Positions 1 to 12,500 of a stretch of 64,000 nucleotides of DNA are shown here, in pieces (positions within the stretch are counted from its first letter, which is position 1; each line of letters opens with the position of its first letter). The DNA is from Toxoplasma gondii ME49 (lineage: Eukaryota; Apicomplexa; Conoidasida; Eucoccidiorida; Sarcocystidae). Location: the NCBI RefSeq assembly GCF_000006565.2, contig NC_031480.1, forward strand, positions 946,144 through 1,010,143. The letters run 5' to 3'. Under the pieces are notes generated by a model, which ran no database searches, was not told where the DNA came from, and was given only the letters and a program-made list of their open reading frames with translations. The position numbers were made by a program, and so were the translations under genes.

Positions 1-1492
1 AGAGAGAAGAAAGAGTAAATGCACATCTTGCTTGTCAGGAAAAGAGTACACATCGACAGAGGCCAGAGCTCGCACAACGCAGAAGCACACGAGGCGCGTA
101 GCACTCACTGTTCAGCAGGGGTGGAAAAAAGAGAAAGCACCACAGAAGCCCCTGTCATTTCCTCGATTTCCGTATCTTCCGCACTCCAGCTACCACGTAC
201 AAAACGGGAGAAAGAAGAACTCCGAATGCTGCAGCTTGGCGGATGCCTACCAAAGATGTCGTGAAGACGTAGATTCCCTCTAAAAAGTGTAGAAAAAACA
301 ATCAGTCCATCTTTTTCCAAAGGCAAATGAAGGGTACTTACTCTAAGGTCTCTCACTGACCTCAGTTCTACAGTTCGCAGTCGCAAAGCCTTGGCACAGA
401 GACACTGTCTACGTTTACAGGCCTTACAAGCGTTGCGGCTGTCCAAACGGCTTTCTGCTCCGCACTGACGGCGACTCCAAAGTCTTCTTCTTCTTCTTTT
501 TCCTTCTTCGCGTCTCCCTCAAACCCTCCCACTCGACGACTGGCCTCGCTTGCCTCCTTGACATGTCTTCTCGAAGGCGCCACCCTGTCTCTGGCGGCTT
601 CTCCGCCCAGAGACGCGCAAGCGAAGCTCAGCGGCGGCTGCGCAAATTCGTCTCGATCGCCCTGCATGCAGGGGCCACAGGTATCCAGCAACGGATTGTC
701 CCCGTCGGACTCGACGCCGTCTGTGAGGCCTCGGGAAGAGGCCCCCAGTGCGGGGCCCTCGTCGGCCCCACACGCTTCCGCCGCTGTCTCCTCCGCTGGC
801 TCCTCGCCCTGGTCCTGCGCATCGCCCGCGAGCTCTTCGGTCTGGGCGTAGAAGGAGTCGTCTTGGGGGAGGGCAAAGCCTGCGAAGGGGAACAAGGAGG
901 GCGCGGCCTCGATGTCTTCAAGGTTCTCGACTAGATCGTCATCGTAGTCGACTAAGTCCCGGTCGTCGCCCTCGTGCAGAAGCAGAGGGCCCTTCTCTTC
1001 CTCAAACGCCTCCGTCTGTTCTTCTTTCGCCGGCTCTCCAGGCTCCTCCTTGGCCTCGTTCACCGCTCCCGAGTGTCTCTTCTTTTCTAGCTCGGCAGCC
1101 CGTTTCTCCTTCTCGCGTTCAAACAGCCGCAGAAGCTCCTCAGGCGACAGCGCAACGCGGCGAGTCTGCGTCAACACGAGCTCCGGGGAAGACGACTCTT
1201 CTCTGTCATTCCCAGAGAAACTGGAGTCCTCTCGTCGTGACATTTGCGTCGAGCAAGCAGACGCAACGCGGTCCTTCTGTGCGCTCCATACGCGGTGAGC
1301 AGTCGTCCCTGGCGGCGCGAGGAACAGAAAATTCAGAAAAAGCAGTTGCAGATGCGATACACTCCAACACCGACAAGACACACACATAGATACAGAAAAA
1401 GAGCCTGGCATCATTGGCAATACACTCGAAAGAAAAGAAACGGAGGGCCATATAATTGTAGTCCAGAATAGACGCATGCAGCTGCACATATA

Positions 1493-1527
<35 letters not shown>

Positions 1528-4500
1528 TTTGACACGCCTATAGCTCGGTTGTGGCTACGTGGAGAGCGTTGAAGAGACGACGAGAGATGTTGCTTGACAT
1601 AGCTGAAGTCAGGAAATAAAGATCTCTCGAAAAAAAGCTGCTCTGCAGATCTGACGAACTTCAGAGCCGCTGTTGACACACACAGTCTCGTCCACGGTTC
1701 CGAAACCTCTTGCTAAACGTCCTTACCAGGCCAGGGCTCCGAGAGAAAGAAGATGGCGTTCGCTTCTTCCTCGGCCTCTCGGATGAGCAGACATCTTCCG
1801 AATCCGGAGTCGAGGCTCGCGGGAGTGCAGACAAAGACGCAGCCGGATCTTCGAGGTTCCGTGTTGTTCTTCTCGCGTTCCTGTTCTCGCTGCTGAAGCA
1901 AATGCTCGACTTCTCGCTCCGTCGAGAGCAACTTGACGAACTTGAGATTCCCGAAGGGCAGCCCACAGCTGGCGCTCCACGGGCCCGTCCCCGCAGTCCC
2001 CTGTGGGGCGCGTGCGCCCCCAAAGACCCCCGCGGGGCTTGCGAGGCCCGGCGCCCCCAGAAATCCCGCGGTGCGCCCCCCCGCCCAGTCCGCCAAGGCG
2101 GCTTCTGCATGCACTTCTTCTGGTCTGCGGGCGCCCTCGGTCCCGCTCGGCCTCTGGGCCCCACCCTCGCCGCCCGCCGGGCGCGAGCCCGGCGGCGGTG
2201 TGGAGACACCGCTAGTTGGGCTCCAATCTGGAGCCGGCAGTGAGACTGACCCGGGCCCACCCGCGACGTTGCCCCTGCTGTCGCCATCCTTCCCCCAGAC
2301 TCGGGCGGGGAGTCCATCAGCACCCACGGCAGAGGTCACAAGGCTGCCAGTCTCTGGAAGTCGGTCCAGGAGGTTTGATCCCGGCGAAAAGGGGAGAATA
2401 GTTTGGAGTGAGGCCTTTCGCGTCTGCTTCCGCGCCAACCAGGGCGAGTCTCTCGTCGCTTCCGGGAGCGGTGGCGCGGCGAGACGGTGGGCCAAGAGAG
2501 ATGAGAGCGAGGCTGAAGCGTTAGTGAAAAGGGGGTTGACTCGCTGAGACGCAAAGAGCGCCCGCGCCCGCTGCGTGCTCTGGGGGAGGAGCGGTCGACA
2601 GGCGAGAAGAAAAGACGCAGAGACCGGAGAGAGAAGAAAAATCGGGAAGCCGTGGAGAGAAGGCGCGAGGCGCCACAGCGCCTCCAAGTGCAGCAGCAAT
2701 TCCAAAAGCGGACCTATGCAGAGCAGAGAGCCGCAAGTGCATGCAGAGTGAAAAGAAAACAGACGGTGGGCGGAGAAGAAAAGGAAGAACAAGGAGGAGA
2801 CAACGAATCAGGACCCGCAGCCCAGTGAAGCGAGAGAGGAAAAGAGCGAGAAGGTCGCAGAGCGAAGGAGCAAAGCAAAGTCTGGAAGGACGGAGAAGAG
2901 GGGAAAATAAGAGGCAAGCATGATAAAGGAAAACGTAACGGAGAGAGGAAAACGCAGAAGAGAACAGTGGACTTACTGCCGATGTCCAAGGGAATGATAA
3001 CGTCGCCGCCTCTCTGGAGGACGTGAGCAATCTGGAGGAAAAAGCCACGAAGAGCTGGAACCCTGTAAAAACACAGAGCCGTGAAAAAGCAAAGGGGAGG
3101 CGTGTAGAGACACTCGAGACATGAGGGCAAGACTGAGAAACGAAACTGTGTCGGACGTCTCGCCGCCTCTTCATCGAGGCACATGCAGAGAAAGACGCGC
3201 CTCAGATCCGTCGAAAAGGAGTCCGAATGACAGAGGAAGAGACGAATCCGAAGACGAACGAAGCGAGGCGGACGAACCGCAGGGAGACCCAAAAGCGCGA
3301 AAAAAGCGGGCAAAAAACGAAGGGCGCTGCAAACCTCGAAAAGGGGGAAGAAATTGAAGGTGTGCATGGAGGCAGGAACACCGAAAAACGAGAAGAGAAG
3401 GGGAAGGCAGTGAGTTATGCTTGAGTCTTTCTTTTAGAACAAACCAAGAAGTTCACGAGAGACAGAACCGTGCTTTTGGAGGCGTGTGGGTGTCAGGTGC
3501 AGCAATTGAACTCGACGATGTGGAGTAGCTTCTTGAAGAAAATCGAATCTCTCACCGCCACGAATGCAGGCCTGTGGGAGGCTCATGGACATCCGAGATG
3601 AAGAGGCAAGGAGGAGAGAAGCTGTCTCTGGAGGGAGAAGAAAAGGAAGGAGATGGCGAAGGCGTCGAGGGCGCCGCCCTTAGCGAGGGCAGCAGCGACA
3701 GCAGCGCGCTGCCATCAGTGTGCCTGAGGAGACAAAGGATTCGGAAACGTCGAAGAAAGGCGAACGCTGGGGCAGAGAGGCACACCAGGCGAAAAGCGGC
3801 AGAGCCGAGAGATGGACCCAAAGCCTTTCAAGGGACGGAGAGAGAGAACAGGACGCTTCAGAAACGTCTGGAAAAGGTGGAGAGAGGAAACACCGAAAAT
3901 CTCGACATGTCCTTCCGAGACGCTTTCTCAGAGAAGACGCGGGGGAAGCCCAGCACCTGGGGTCCAGGCAGAGGAAGAGACATCGAGAAACTCAGGGCCG
4001 CGAGGTGAGGAGAAACAAAGGAGACAAGAGACAGTCCGCCCGGACGCACCAGAGAGGATTGAGGGAATGGTCGACGGCGAAAACGACTTTCCTTCCATCT
4101 GCGTCGAAGAGCCACACCGCGCCTCCCAGGGCATGGCCCGCCTGGATGCAGTGTACGTACACCTCCGTGTCGTCTTCCTCTTGGTCCGGCTCGTCGTCCG
4201 CGTCTGAGTGGGCGCGGTCTAGCCTGAAGTCGCATGCTTCTGCCCTGGCCTCCGCGTCCTCGGTCTCTGCCGCTTCGCCCACTTCGTCGTCCCTCTGCTC
4301 CTCTCTGCGTCTTCTCGGGAACAAACGAATTCTCTCTTCGTACCGCAGCACCCGACATGCCTCCATGATCGCGGAAATGTCTTTCGTCGACACAGCCGCC
4401 TCCGCAGAACCTTCCTCGACACCCAAGCTCCCTTCCCTCCCTTCGCTCTCTTCCGTCTTTGCCACCGCCTCGCCGCGTTGCCCTTCTCCTCGCCCCTCCT

Positions 4501-5361
4501 CCTCCCCGGGAGTCCCCGGCCCCGCAGCCTCGCCCGGCTCGGGTGGTGTATGTACACCCCGCGCAGGCGCGCATGCATGCACGCCGCGGCTCTGGGCGTT
4601 GCTCAGAACGGCGCCTTCCAGCGCGACCTTCCCCAGCCGCTGACTCGCCTGGGTCAGGAACGCGGGAACGCTGCATGCGCGGCAGGCGGCAGAGAAGCAG
4701 CAACACAGGTGAAAGGGAGAATCCAGAGAGGAAGACTCCGAGACGGAGACAGCTTTCTGCCGCGAGTGAAGGAGAGGCAAACCCCCCAAGTGGCGGAGCG
4801 AACCGTGCGATATGAAGATGCCGTCGATCTCGTTCAGGTACCTGAAACACAGTCAGACAGGTACACATCTATGCATACACAGATATGGCTTTACTTCTGA
4901 AGACACACCAACATCGAGACAGACATATACGCAGACAGACAGATAAATGGACAGGCAAGCATGTATGCACACACCGACACAAGCATGTCCATCTACACAG
5001 CTACATACATACATACATATAAATATATATATATATATGGAGACGTATAAGTCGAGCTACCTACGTGGATGCGCGAAGCGTTTGCACGCACATGGATGCA
5101 AACGTGTCCATATATATATATATATAAAGATAGATAGATAGCTGTCTACGTCAAGGTTTCTGCATGCGAAGATCGCTCGTTTTTTTTTCTGTGAGTCTCT
5201 GGAACTTACGGGAGGAGGAGGTCAATGTCATGAGGGTCTAAGAGATCTGTGGCGCCGCAGTTCATGAGGAGGGAAAATCTTCCGAGGCGCAGAATCGCGG
5301 CGTGGAAGCCGCCAGAGCCTCTGCCGCCCACGTAGAGGGGCTCCACTGCAACTCTGACCAT
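1..5361 (-). CDS. CPSF2: CPSF2/CPSF100, cleavage and polyadenylation factor subunit 2 (partial, runs off left edge)
   Basis: Scaffold-type subunit of the nuclear mRNA 3'-end cleavage and polyadenylation complex, with a metallo-beta-lactamase/beta-CASP fold. Exons read on the minus strand: 5361-5210, 4841-4050, 3723-3556, 3062-2977, 2713-1727, 1200-428; phases agree at every junction. The N-terminus begins MVRVAVEPLYVGGRG and then has the family strand GRFSLLMNCGATDLLDP. The metal-site region reads SHGSLRHLG instead of HxHxDH, as expected of the non-catalytic CPSF100 paralogue. Further family blocks are AGHALGGAVW...VVFAVDHS, the FISDVHEPP strand, RGGDVIIPLDIGS, and a late GFGR...NAIFFLSEPWPG block. 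The last visible exon starts with a charged helix and a long acidic stretch, as in CPSF100. Low-complexity insertions lie in exons 2, 3 and 5. The C-terminal part lies in or beyond 1-427; a possible small exon near 280 is unproven. The ATG at 5361 is the first in-frame start giving the family N-terminus. Confidence 0.86.
1496..1525. repeat. (TA)n microsatellite in a CPSF2 intron
   Basis: Fifteen TA steps within the intron between the exons ending at 1727 and starting at 1200. Confidence 0.95.
5002..5038. repeat. CATA / TA microsatellite in CPSF2 intron 1
   Basis: Tandem CATA units run into (TA)8. It lies in the intron between the exons ending at 5210 and starting at 4841. Confidence 0.9.
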
Positions 5362-6566
5362 CGCGGAGCGCCGAGAAAAGACGAGAAAGAAAGAAGGGAG
5401 AAGGTGTGTACATGGGAGAGAAGATAGCACAGGAAGTAGAGAAGGTGGGGGAGCAGAAGAGGAAGAAACAGACGCGGCAAGAGAAAGCGGCCGTTGAAGA
5501 TGAAAAGCAGACAAGGAAAAGCAGACCGTCTCTCTAGGCACGCTGTGCCTCCTTCCCAGGAAGAGAGAGACACAATTGCCTACGAGAGGATCCCGGAGGA
5601 AGTCGACTTCTCCGCGGTTCTCGCGTCTGTCCTCTCCCCGTCTTCTTCGTAGAGAAAGGCGCGAAAGAGCGCCACCTGCTGTCGGAGTGTATCTGCTATT
5701 GTTTCATTTTAGAGAAGAGAGCGAAGCAAGCGCGAGCCACAAAAAAAACGTTGCTTCCGCGCCGTGCGGCTCTCCCTTCCCCACGAAGAAAGGAAGGTGA
5801 GAAGGCTGTCTCTCCCCTGAAACGAAGCGCTGCTCTCGTTTCTTGTTTTCTGTCGCTTTCAAACGCAGAAGCGACAGGAAAGTCTGCCACAGGCAGTTTC
5901 CAGTTTGTTGCCTGGGAACCTCCGGGCGCATGCAGAAAACTGAGAAAAGATTCTCGGGGCAATGTCGCGCGCCCTCCACAGTCACGCGTCGAGAATTGAA
6001 AAATGGGACAAGACAACTGGAACGAAATCCGAGAACTCCGCTTCCTCGTTGGTGGCCAGTCTTCTTGAACACGAACCTTTCCTCCTGCAAAAAGAAGGCC
6101 GATCCAGCGCCGATTTTCGTACATACAGACGCTCCGGACAAAGCCCCGCGAGTCGACTCAGCAGAAGGGGGTATGCACACGGTCTTGTACTTGTCTCTTT
6201 TCTCTTCCTGCTCTCCTCTCGGTTCCCTTTTTTCTTCTTTGCTCGAGGGGAAAGCATGCGACGGAGCGGGCGACGAAACGCAGTATCAGCTTCGCGCTGT
6301 GGCTTGAGTTCCTTGCCTCTCCCGACGGCTTGTCGGACCGGCTCGCTCGTGACGGCGTGTATGCATCCCTCTCACTGAAGCGGCGCTTGAACCGGAGACT
6401 TTGCTTGCACCGAAACTGAGTGGAGAGAAAGAGGCGAACCGGTGCCCTCTCCTCAGTCTCCGTTGCACTCTGTCTCCGCTTGGTTCTCTTCTTCTCACGC
6501 TTCTCTTCGACCTGAAGGAGAGAAGAGGCAGAAGAGAGACGTTCAGCTCCTCTGCTTTTACGCCGC
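5362..6566. promoter_or_regulatory. Divergent intergenic region between CPSF2 and the ThrRS gene
   Basis: This 1.2 kb stretch separates the heads of two divergently transcribed genes and should hold both promoters and 5' UTRs. No TATA-like box is evident. Open frames here are short and overlap on both strands, so I call none of them. The right boundary depends on which ATG the synthetase gene uses; with the later ATG at 7251 the region extends to 7250. Confidence 0.5.
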
Positions 6567-9500
6567 ATGGGCATGGACAGCCTTCCCCCTCGCTCTCGTC
6601 TGTCTCTTCGCTCTCCTCTTCTCTCGCCTGCTCGCCTCGCTTCCCGCGCCGACGGTCCGTCCGCTATGAGGGAAGCGCACAGGAGAACTCCGCAGAGGAG
6701 GGCGCCTCGACCGAGACAGGCCGAGAGAAAACGAGGAAAGAGGAAAAAACGATGGAGATGGGGAGGACGCGAAGTTAACTCCCCACTGAAGGCGTTAAGA
6801 CTCGAGAGACATGTGGAGGTGCCGCGCCACTGCCGTCTTCTCTCTCTCATCGCATCGCGCGATTTGCCTTCTTTTGCGTCTCCTGAGAAGTCCTTCTCTC
6901 GTGGTCTCCCTTCCCCTTGTTTCTCTCCTTCCTCCTGCCTACGGCTTTCTTCTCGTTCGTCTCTTTCTGAGGTTTTCTCTTCGCCTCGCGATTTTTCCTC
7001 TGGCACTTCTCTCTCTCCTTTTCAGTCTTCTGTCTCCGAACCGTCCCCCCAGTCTCGCGTCGGTGAGACCTCCCACCCAGTTGCTTCTCTCTGTCGTTTC
7101 TGCCCATCTGTGGAGACGGAACTTTGCCAAGTTCTCTGTGCCACCGAACGCAGGCTTTCTCACGCTCTCTGCGGCTTCTCCGCGTGTCTGCCCAGGCCTG
7201 TCTCATGCTCGCTTTCGTCCTCTCCGTCGTCTTTAGCCTCTGCTTCTACCATGTATGATTACTCATTCCTCTCTTCTTCCTCTTGTCCAGGCTCCCATCA
7301 CGTCACGAGATCCACCTCTGCGTTGTCTTCTTCGTGTCTTCTCCCTCCTCTCTCTCCTTGTCCGTCTCCTTGTCCGTCTCTCTCTTCTTCTCCCGGGACT
7401 CGGTGCGTCTTCGCTTGGTCCAAAGGTTGGTTTTTCCTCCTCTTTTGTCTCTTTTTCTTCTCTTCTCCGCAGTCGTGCACCAGTGAGGCCTCGCGCTCGC
7501 CTCTTCTCCCTCCGTCCCTGCCCTTCCCCCCTCTCTCTTCTTCTCTCTCTTCTCCTTCTTCTCTCTCTTCTCCAGCGTCTCCCCCTTTTCCGCGCTGTTC
7601 TCTTTTTTCTTCATCTCATCCTTGTCGTTCCTCTCCCCTCGCTACGCCGCGCATCCTTCCCTCTCCCTCGTGGATTCCATCGTTATTCGCCGCTTCTCCG
7701 GCTCCCTCCCGGTCGCCCTCTCACGGCTTCTCGTCCTCGCGGGAGTCTCCACCTTGTGGACTGCCTACCGGCGCTGTCTCCGAGTCTCTGCGCCTGCGGC
7801 GAGACTCGCTCGCGACTTCTTCCTCGAGACTCTTGCTGGTCAAATGGATCTTCCCTGTTGCGAATCCCAACGCACCGCTGCTGGAGGCTCCCGCAGACCT
7901 CCCCTGCTTCTCGCGGGTGGCTCCGAAGCCGATCGGCTCGGCGCCAGGGAAGCGGGGAGGGAGGAGTGAGGAAAAGGGCGGCGCCGTCGCCCAGCAGAGC
8001 CAGCGAATGTCGGACGGAAATGCGGACGGAGAGGAGGAGGAGGAAGAAGCGAGAGCAGTGTTGACAGGCCAGATTAGTCACGCAGAGAAGAGGAGAAGCA
8101 TGCGAAGGAAGAAGAGCATGCGAATCAACTCGAACATCAAATTGAAGAAGAAACTCCACCACACAATCGGAGGGCAAACGGCGGGTGGCGGAGGCATTCG
8201 CACTCTTTCTCTCTTGAAGCAGGGACAAAGAGAAGTCGAGTTTTGGAAGCAGCAAGCGCGAAAAGCGAAAGCAAGAGACACGCGCCAGAGAACGCATGCG
8301 TCCGAGAAAGAAGCAGCAAAACAAGTTGACGGCGCTCCGAGTGAAGAAGGAACAGAAGAACAGGGCCAAGAACAGGGAAAAGAAGAAGAAGAAGATCGGA
8401 TTTTGACGGCTCCTGCCACAGCTTCTGGTTCGGAGAAGCAAACCTCTTTGTCTTCCGATGCCCCCAGAAAAAGACAGGCGCCTCCCAGAAGAAGAGGAGC
8501 TTTCCTTGGATCCGCAAACAGTTTTGCCTTTTTCTCGCCTTCACTTTCTCGTTCTTTTCTTGCCTCTGACTCGAGACAGTATTCTTCGTCTCCTCCATTT
8601 TCCTCATCTTCCCTCTCCGTTTCTTCTCTCCGTTTGTCTCCTTGCTCTTCTTCTTCCCGGTTGTCTTCTCAGTCTCCTTCTTCTCCCTCTTCTTCTCCTG
8701 CTTCTTCTCCTTCTTCTCCTGCTTCTTCTTCTTCTTTTCCTGCTTCTTCTCCTTCGCTGGAAAGGAAAGACCATCGTGAGTTGGGTCGCGAAATGGGCCT
8801 TTTCGTGTTGCCGCCCGCGAGCGATGTGGGCGCTGTCGGCCCTGTCTTTCTTCCCGAGGGTCGCCAGTTGCTGGCGAACTTGAAAAGCGTTTTGGCGCAG
8901 CACCAGCGGCTCCTGCAGTTCCAGCAGGTGAGTACGTCGCTCCAATCCGCGCTCGCCTCGACGCTCTCCCCACAGCAGACTCTGACGCGTTCATCTTACA
9001 TTCGCAAGCGGCGCGCGGAAAGCGTCAAGTCTCTGTGTTCTCCAAACGTCGCGCTATCTACAGAGAAGAAGCTCGAGATCCCTCGCCGATGTCTGCGCAC
9101 AAAGCGAGGTGCATGCAGTGTTCTTGACTTCTGAAAGGGTTCGGTTCCCGCAGACAGAAGGGTTTGTGGTGCGTGTCTCTGCTGCGTCTTTCTCCGAAGA
9201 GGAGATGCTCAGGCGAGGACGCCTCAGAATGAAAAAGAGCGTTGCATCCCGCGCCTCTCGAGTTCCGCCCAGCTGCTCTCGTATGCGTTCCGGTTGGGAT
9301 CCCAAGCGTCAAGCTGCATGCCCTTGTACATACGCACCCGGTTTTCTAGGCCACTGCGACATGCGAAAGTTGTGTTGTGGAGTGTGGATTGCATGTATGT
9401 AATCCTCATTGTCTACGAGTTTCAACGTCCGCATCTTCATGGACGTCAGGACGAACGTATCGCAGAGAGAGAGTGTAGAACGCAGGATGCAGTCACAGAT

Positions 9501-12500
9501 AAGGAGCTGCATCGAGACGTACACTTGTCGAGTTGACAGGTACAAGTAGTCAGTTCTATGTATAGATATACAGATAGGTAGACGTAGGTACAGAGAAACA
9601 AGTAGTCAGCTCTATGTATAGATACATAGATAGGTAGATGTAGGTACAGAGAGGTATTGATATAGATTTGGACAGATATGTAAAATCCTGAGTTGACAAA
9701 AAACAGACGGACTTTTGGTGGTGTGTGTGCATTCTGTGAGACATGACGAGTTCCGGATCGTGCAGTGTCCCTCGGCTCGCTCTCGCGTGGAGGTGCCTCT
9801 TCGCGTCTCCCACTGCGAGCCAGCGGAAAGCTTTTCTGTCGAAACAGCGTTTTGATTTTCAACTGCGAAGCGCTTTTGACAACGCGGGAAACCTCTTTTC
9901 AGGTGGAAACACCCTCGCTGGCGCAGAGCGGCCTTTGGAGGCGAAGCGGGCACTGGACGCACTACCGAGAGAACATGTGGACCGTCTCAGCGTCGCCTAG
10001 AGACGAAGAGAAGGAGAAAGAAGAAAACGGAGACAAGCCCCGAGACGCCACAGCGAGCAGCCTTGACCCCGAGGCGAAAGACTCCCCGACGGGTGGAAAA
10101 CGAGACAGCGAAGAGGAGAGAGAAGAAGAAAGACGAAGAGAGATAGAAAACGAGGGAGGAGATCAGCAGAAAGACAGTGTGTTTCGCCTCTCTCTGAAGC
10201 CCATGAGTTGTCCGCTGCACCTGAGCTACGTCTTTCCGTATTTGCTGGTGAGTGGGAAAGGACGAGTGAGGGGGGGAAGCAAAGATTTTTCGAAGAAGAA
10301 CAGCAGGTCAGGGACTTCTCTTTGAGGAAGGATCGACGAAACACAGAGAACACATAAGCTTTTTTGGATTCACGAGTTTTCGAGTCTCTCGCCAGCTCTT
10401 GTCGCCTTCCATGTTTGGTGGAGCATGCCTAGACCACTCCGATTGTCTCCGCTTGTCTCCGATTGTCTCCGCTTGTGAGTGCGTGACGTTCGCCGTGTTC
10501 TGCATCTGCGATGGGCGTCATGTTGACTGCGCTGTGGTAAAGCAGTAAACCGTGGAACTGGGAGACGAAGGCCGGTGAAAGCTGCATTTCAGATGCAGAT
10601 GTTATCACTAAGCGCCGTCTGGAAAGTCCTTTGTTCTGCTTGTGTTACTCTATAGCAACGGATCTGAAGAGTCTCTTCTTCTCATTTGCGTAAGTGTACC
10701 GATGCTTGTCAAGTTTCTTGAATATTTCCCCACTGGTGGACACACCGCTCACTGGGTTTGTTCCTCAACTTAAGTGCGTTTTTAGGTTTCAGAGTCTCGG
10801 CCGCTGGTGTCAAGTCGCCGGAGCGTTTACTGCGTGTGCCTGGAGTGTGGGTCTGCGATTCTTGCGGTCGAGACGCGAATTCGGGGACCCAACGGTTCGG
10901 TAGACAGTCTAAATCTCTGTAAATTGTGTTCAACTTTCGTTTTTCAGGAGAGACCCTCTCTCTTCTCCCTAGCGAGCTCGAGTCCGCGTCACGACGTCTC
11001 TCTGTCGACTTCTCCTTCGCCTGTGACCTCGAAGGAGGAAGGCGCTTTGGAGCGCGAAACCAGGGCGAAGGCTGAAGTGTCCAGACACCTGCCTCTGCGG
11101 ATTTCCGAGTTCGGAAGAGTTTTCCGTCGAGAGCGAAGAAGTGCATTGTGCGGCCTCTTTCGCCTTCGAGAATTTACTCAAGTCAGACCAGGAAAAAAGA
11201 CACGCCAAAGACTTCCACACACTTCCACTCTTTCTTTTGGTTTCCATCTCCTTCTTTTTTCCCCTCGTTCGCGTTGTCTCTCCTCTTGTCCTATCGTTCT
11301 TTCTCGTTCTCGACTTCTGCCGGGCTCCTCTCTTGTTCTCTGTCGCTCTTCCTTGTCTGCTGTGCCTCTTCTCCCGTGATTCTCTGCATTCTCCCTTGTT
11401 TTCCTGCTCCCTCTCTTCTCCCACCCTTCTCCACACACTTCCTCGTGGTTTCTCTCTTTTCCTCGTTCCTGTCCTCCAGGACGATGGTCACATTCTCTGC
11501 ACCCGTGAGCAGGCGGTCGAGGAGATCAAGGTCCAGCTGGCATCCATTCTTCACCTGTATGTGCAGGTCTTCGGCATCTCGCCTGAAGGCGTCAAAGTTT
11601 CTCTCGGCTCCAGGTGAGACGAAGACCGTCAAAGCAACCCAGTGCAGCCGCTTTCCACATGTTGCTGCGTCGCAGTGAAATGGTGTATTACCCCCCTCTG
11701 CAGGGCGGTGCGAGCAGGACTTCTAGTGCTGGAGCTTCCCTGGTACTGTGTCGGTTGACCTCCACAGACCGCCACACAGTTTCTAGCATCTGTGTTGTTT
11801 CACAGACGCTCTCCTTCATCTGAAGAGAAACAGCCAGGGAAGAACGCTCAGAAAGCAGCGAGGGATCGACAGCGAGAGGCGTTCCGCGACAAGACGTCGC
11901 CTGTGCTGCCAGTCCTGTTGTCGTTTCTTCTCGAGCAGCGGATGAGTTTCTGTTCTCCTTCCGTCTCCGAGAAGAGATGCTCTTTCTTTCTCAAGGAGAC
12001 GGTCCTTTTCAAAAGGTCTCTCTCTGTCATCTCTTCGACTCCGAGACGAGACGCGCCTCGTCTTTCCGCCGTTCCTTCGGGAAAAAGCTAATTCTTCACC
12101 TTCGTGGTTTTCCTCGTTTTCCGGTGGAAGATCGGCGCTGCTGCAACTCAACTTGTTCGTGTTCTGCCCTCCCCCTCCCTCTCGTGCGTTCCTCTCTGCT
12201 TCAGGCCTGCAAAAGCGTCTCGCCGTTCCGACGCCTCTGCGGATTCTGAGGACGAGAAGCTGTGGACCCAGGCGGAGGTGAGTGGCGTCTGCGGCTCTCT
12301 CGACCTTCTTTCCCTGGGGAGTTCTGGAACGTGAAGTGGAAAGTGCCTTCCTCGTTTCTCTCCATCTCTCACACTGGGTTCCTGCGTCCTGTCCTTCCTC
12401 TCAAGGCCTTTTCAGTCTGTTTTCTCTCTTCTCTTTCCTCCGTCAAGAGTCTTCCACTGCACAAGGTCCTTCTGTTCCTCCTGCGTCTTTCTCTCTGTTC

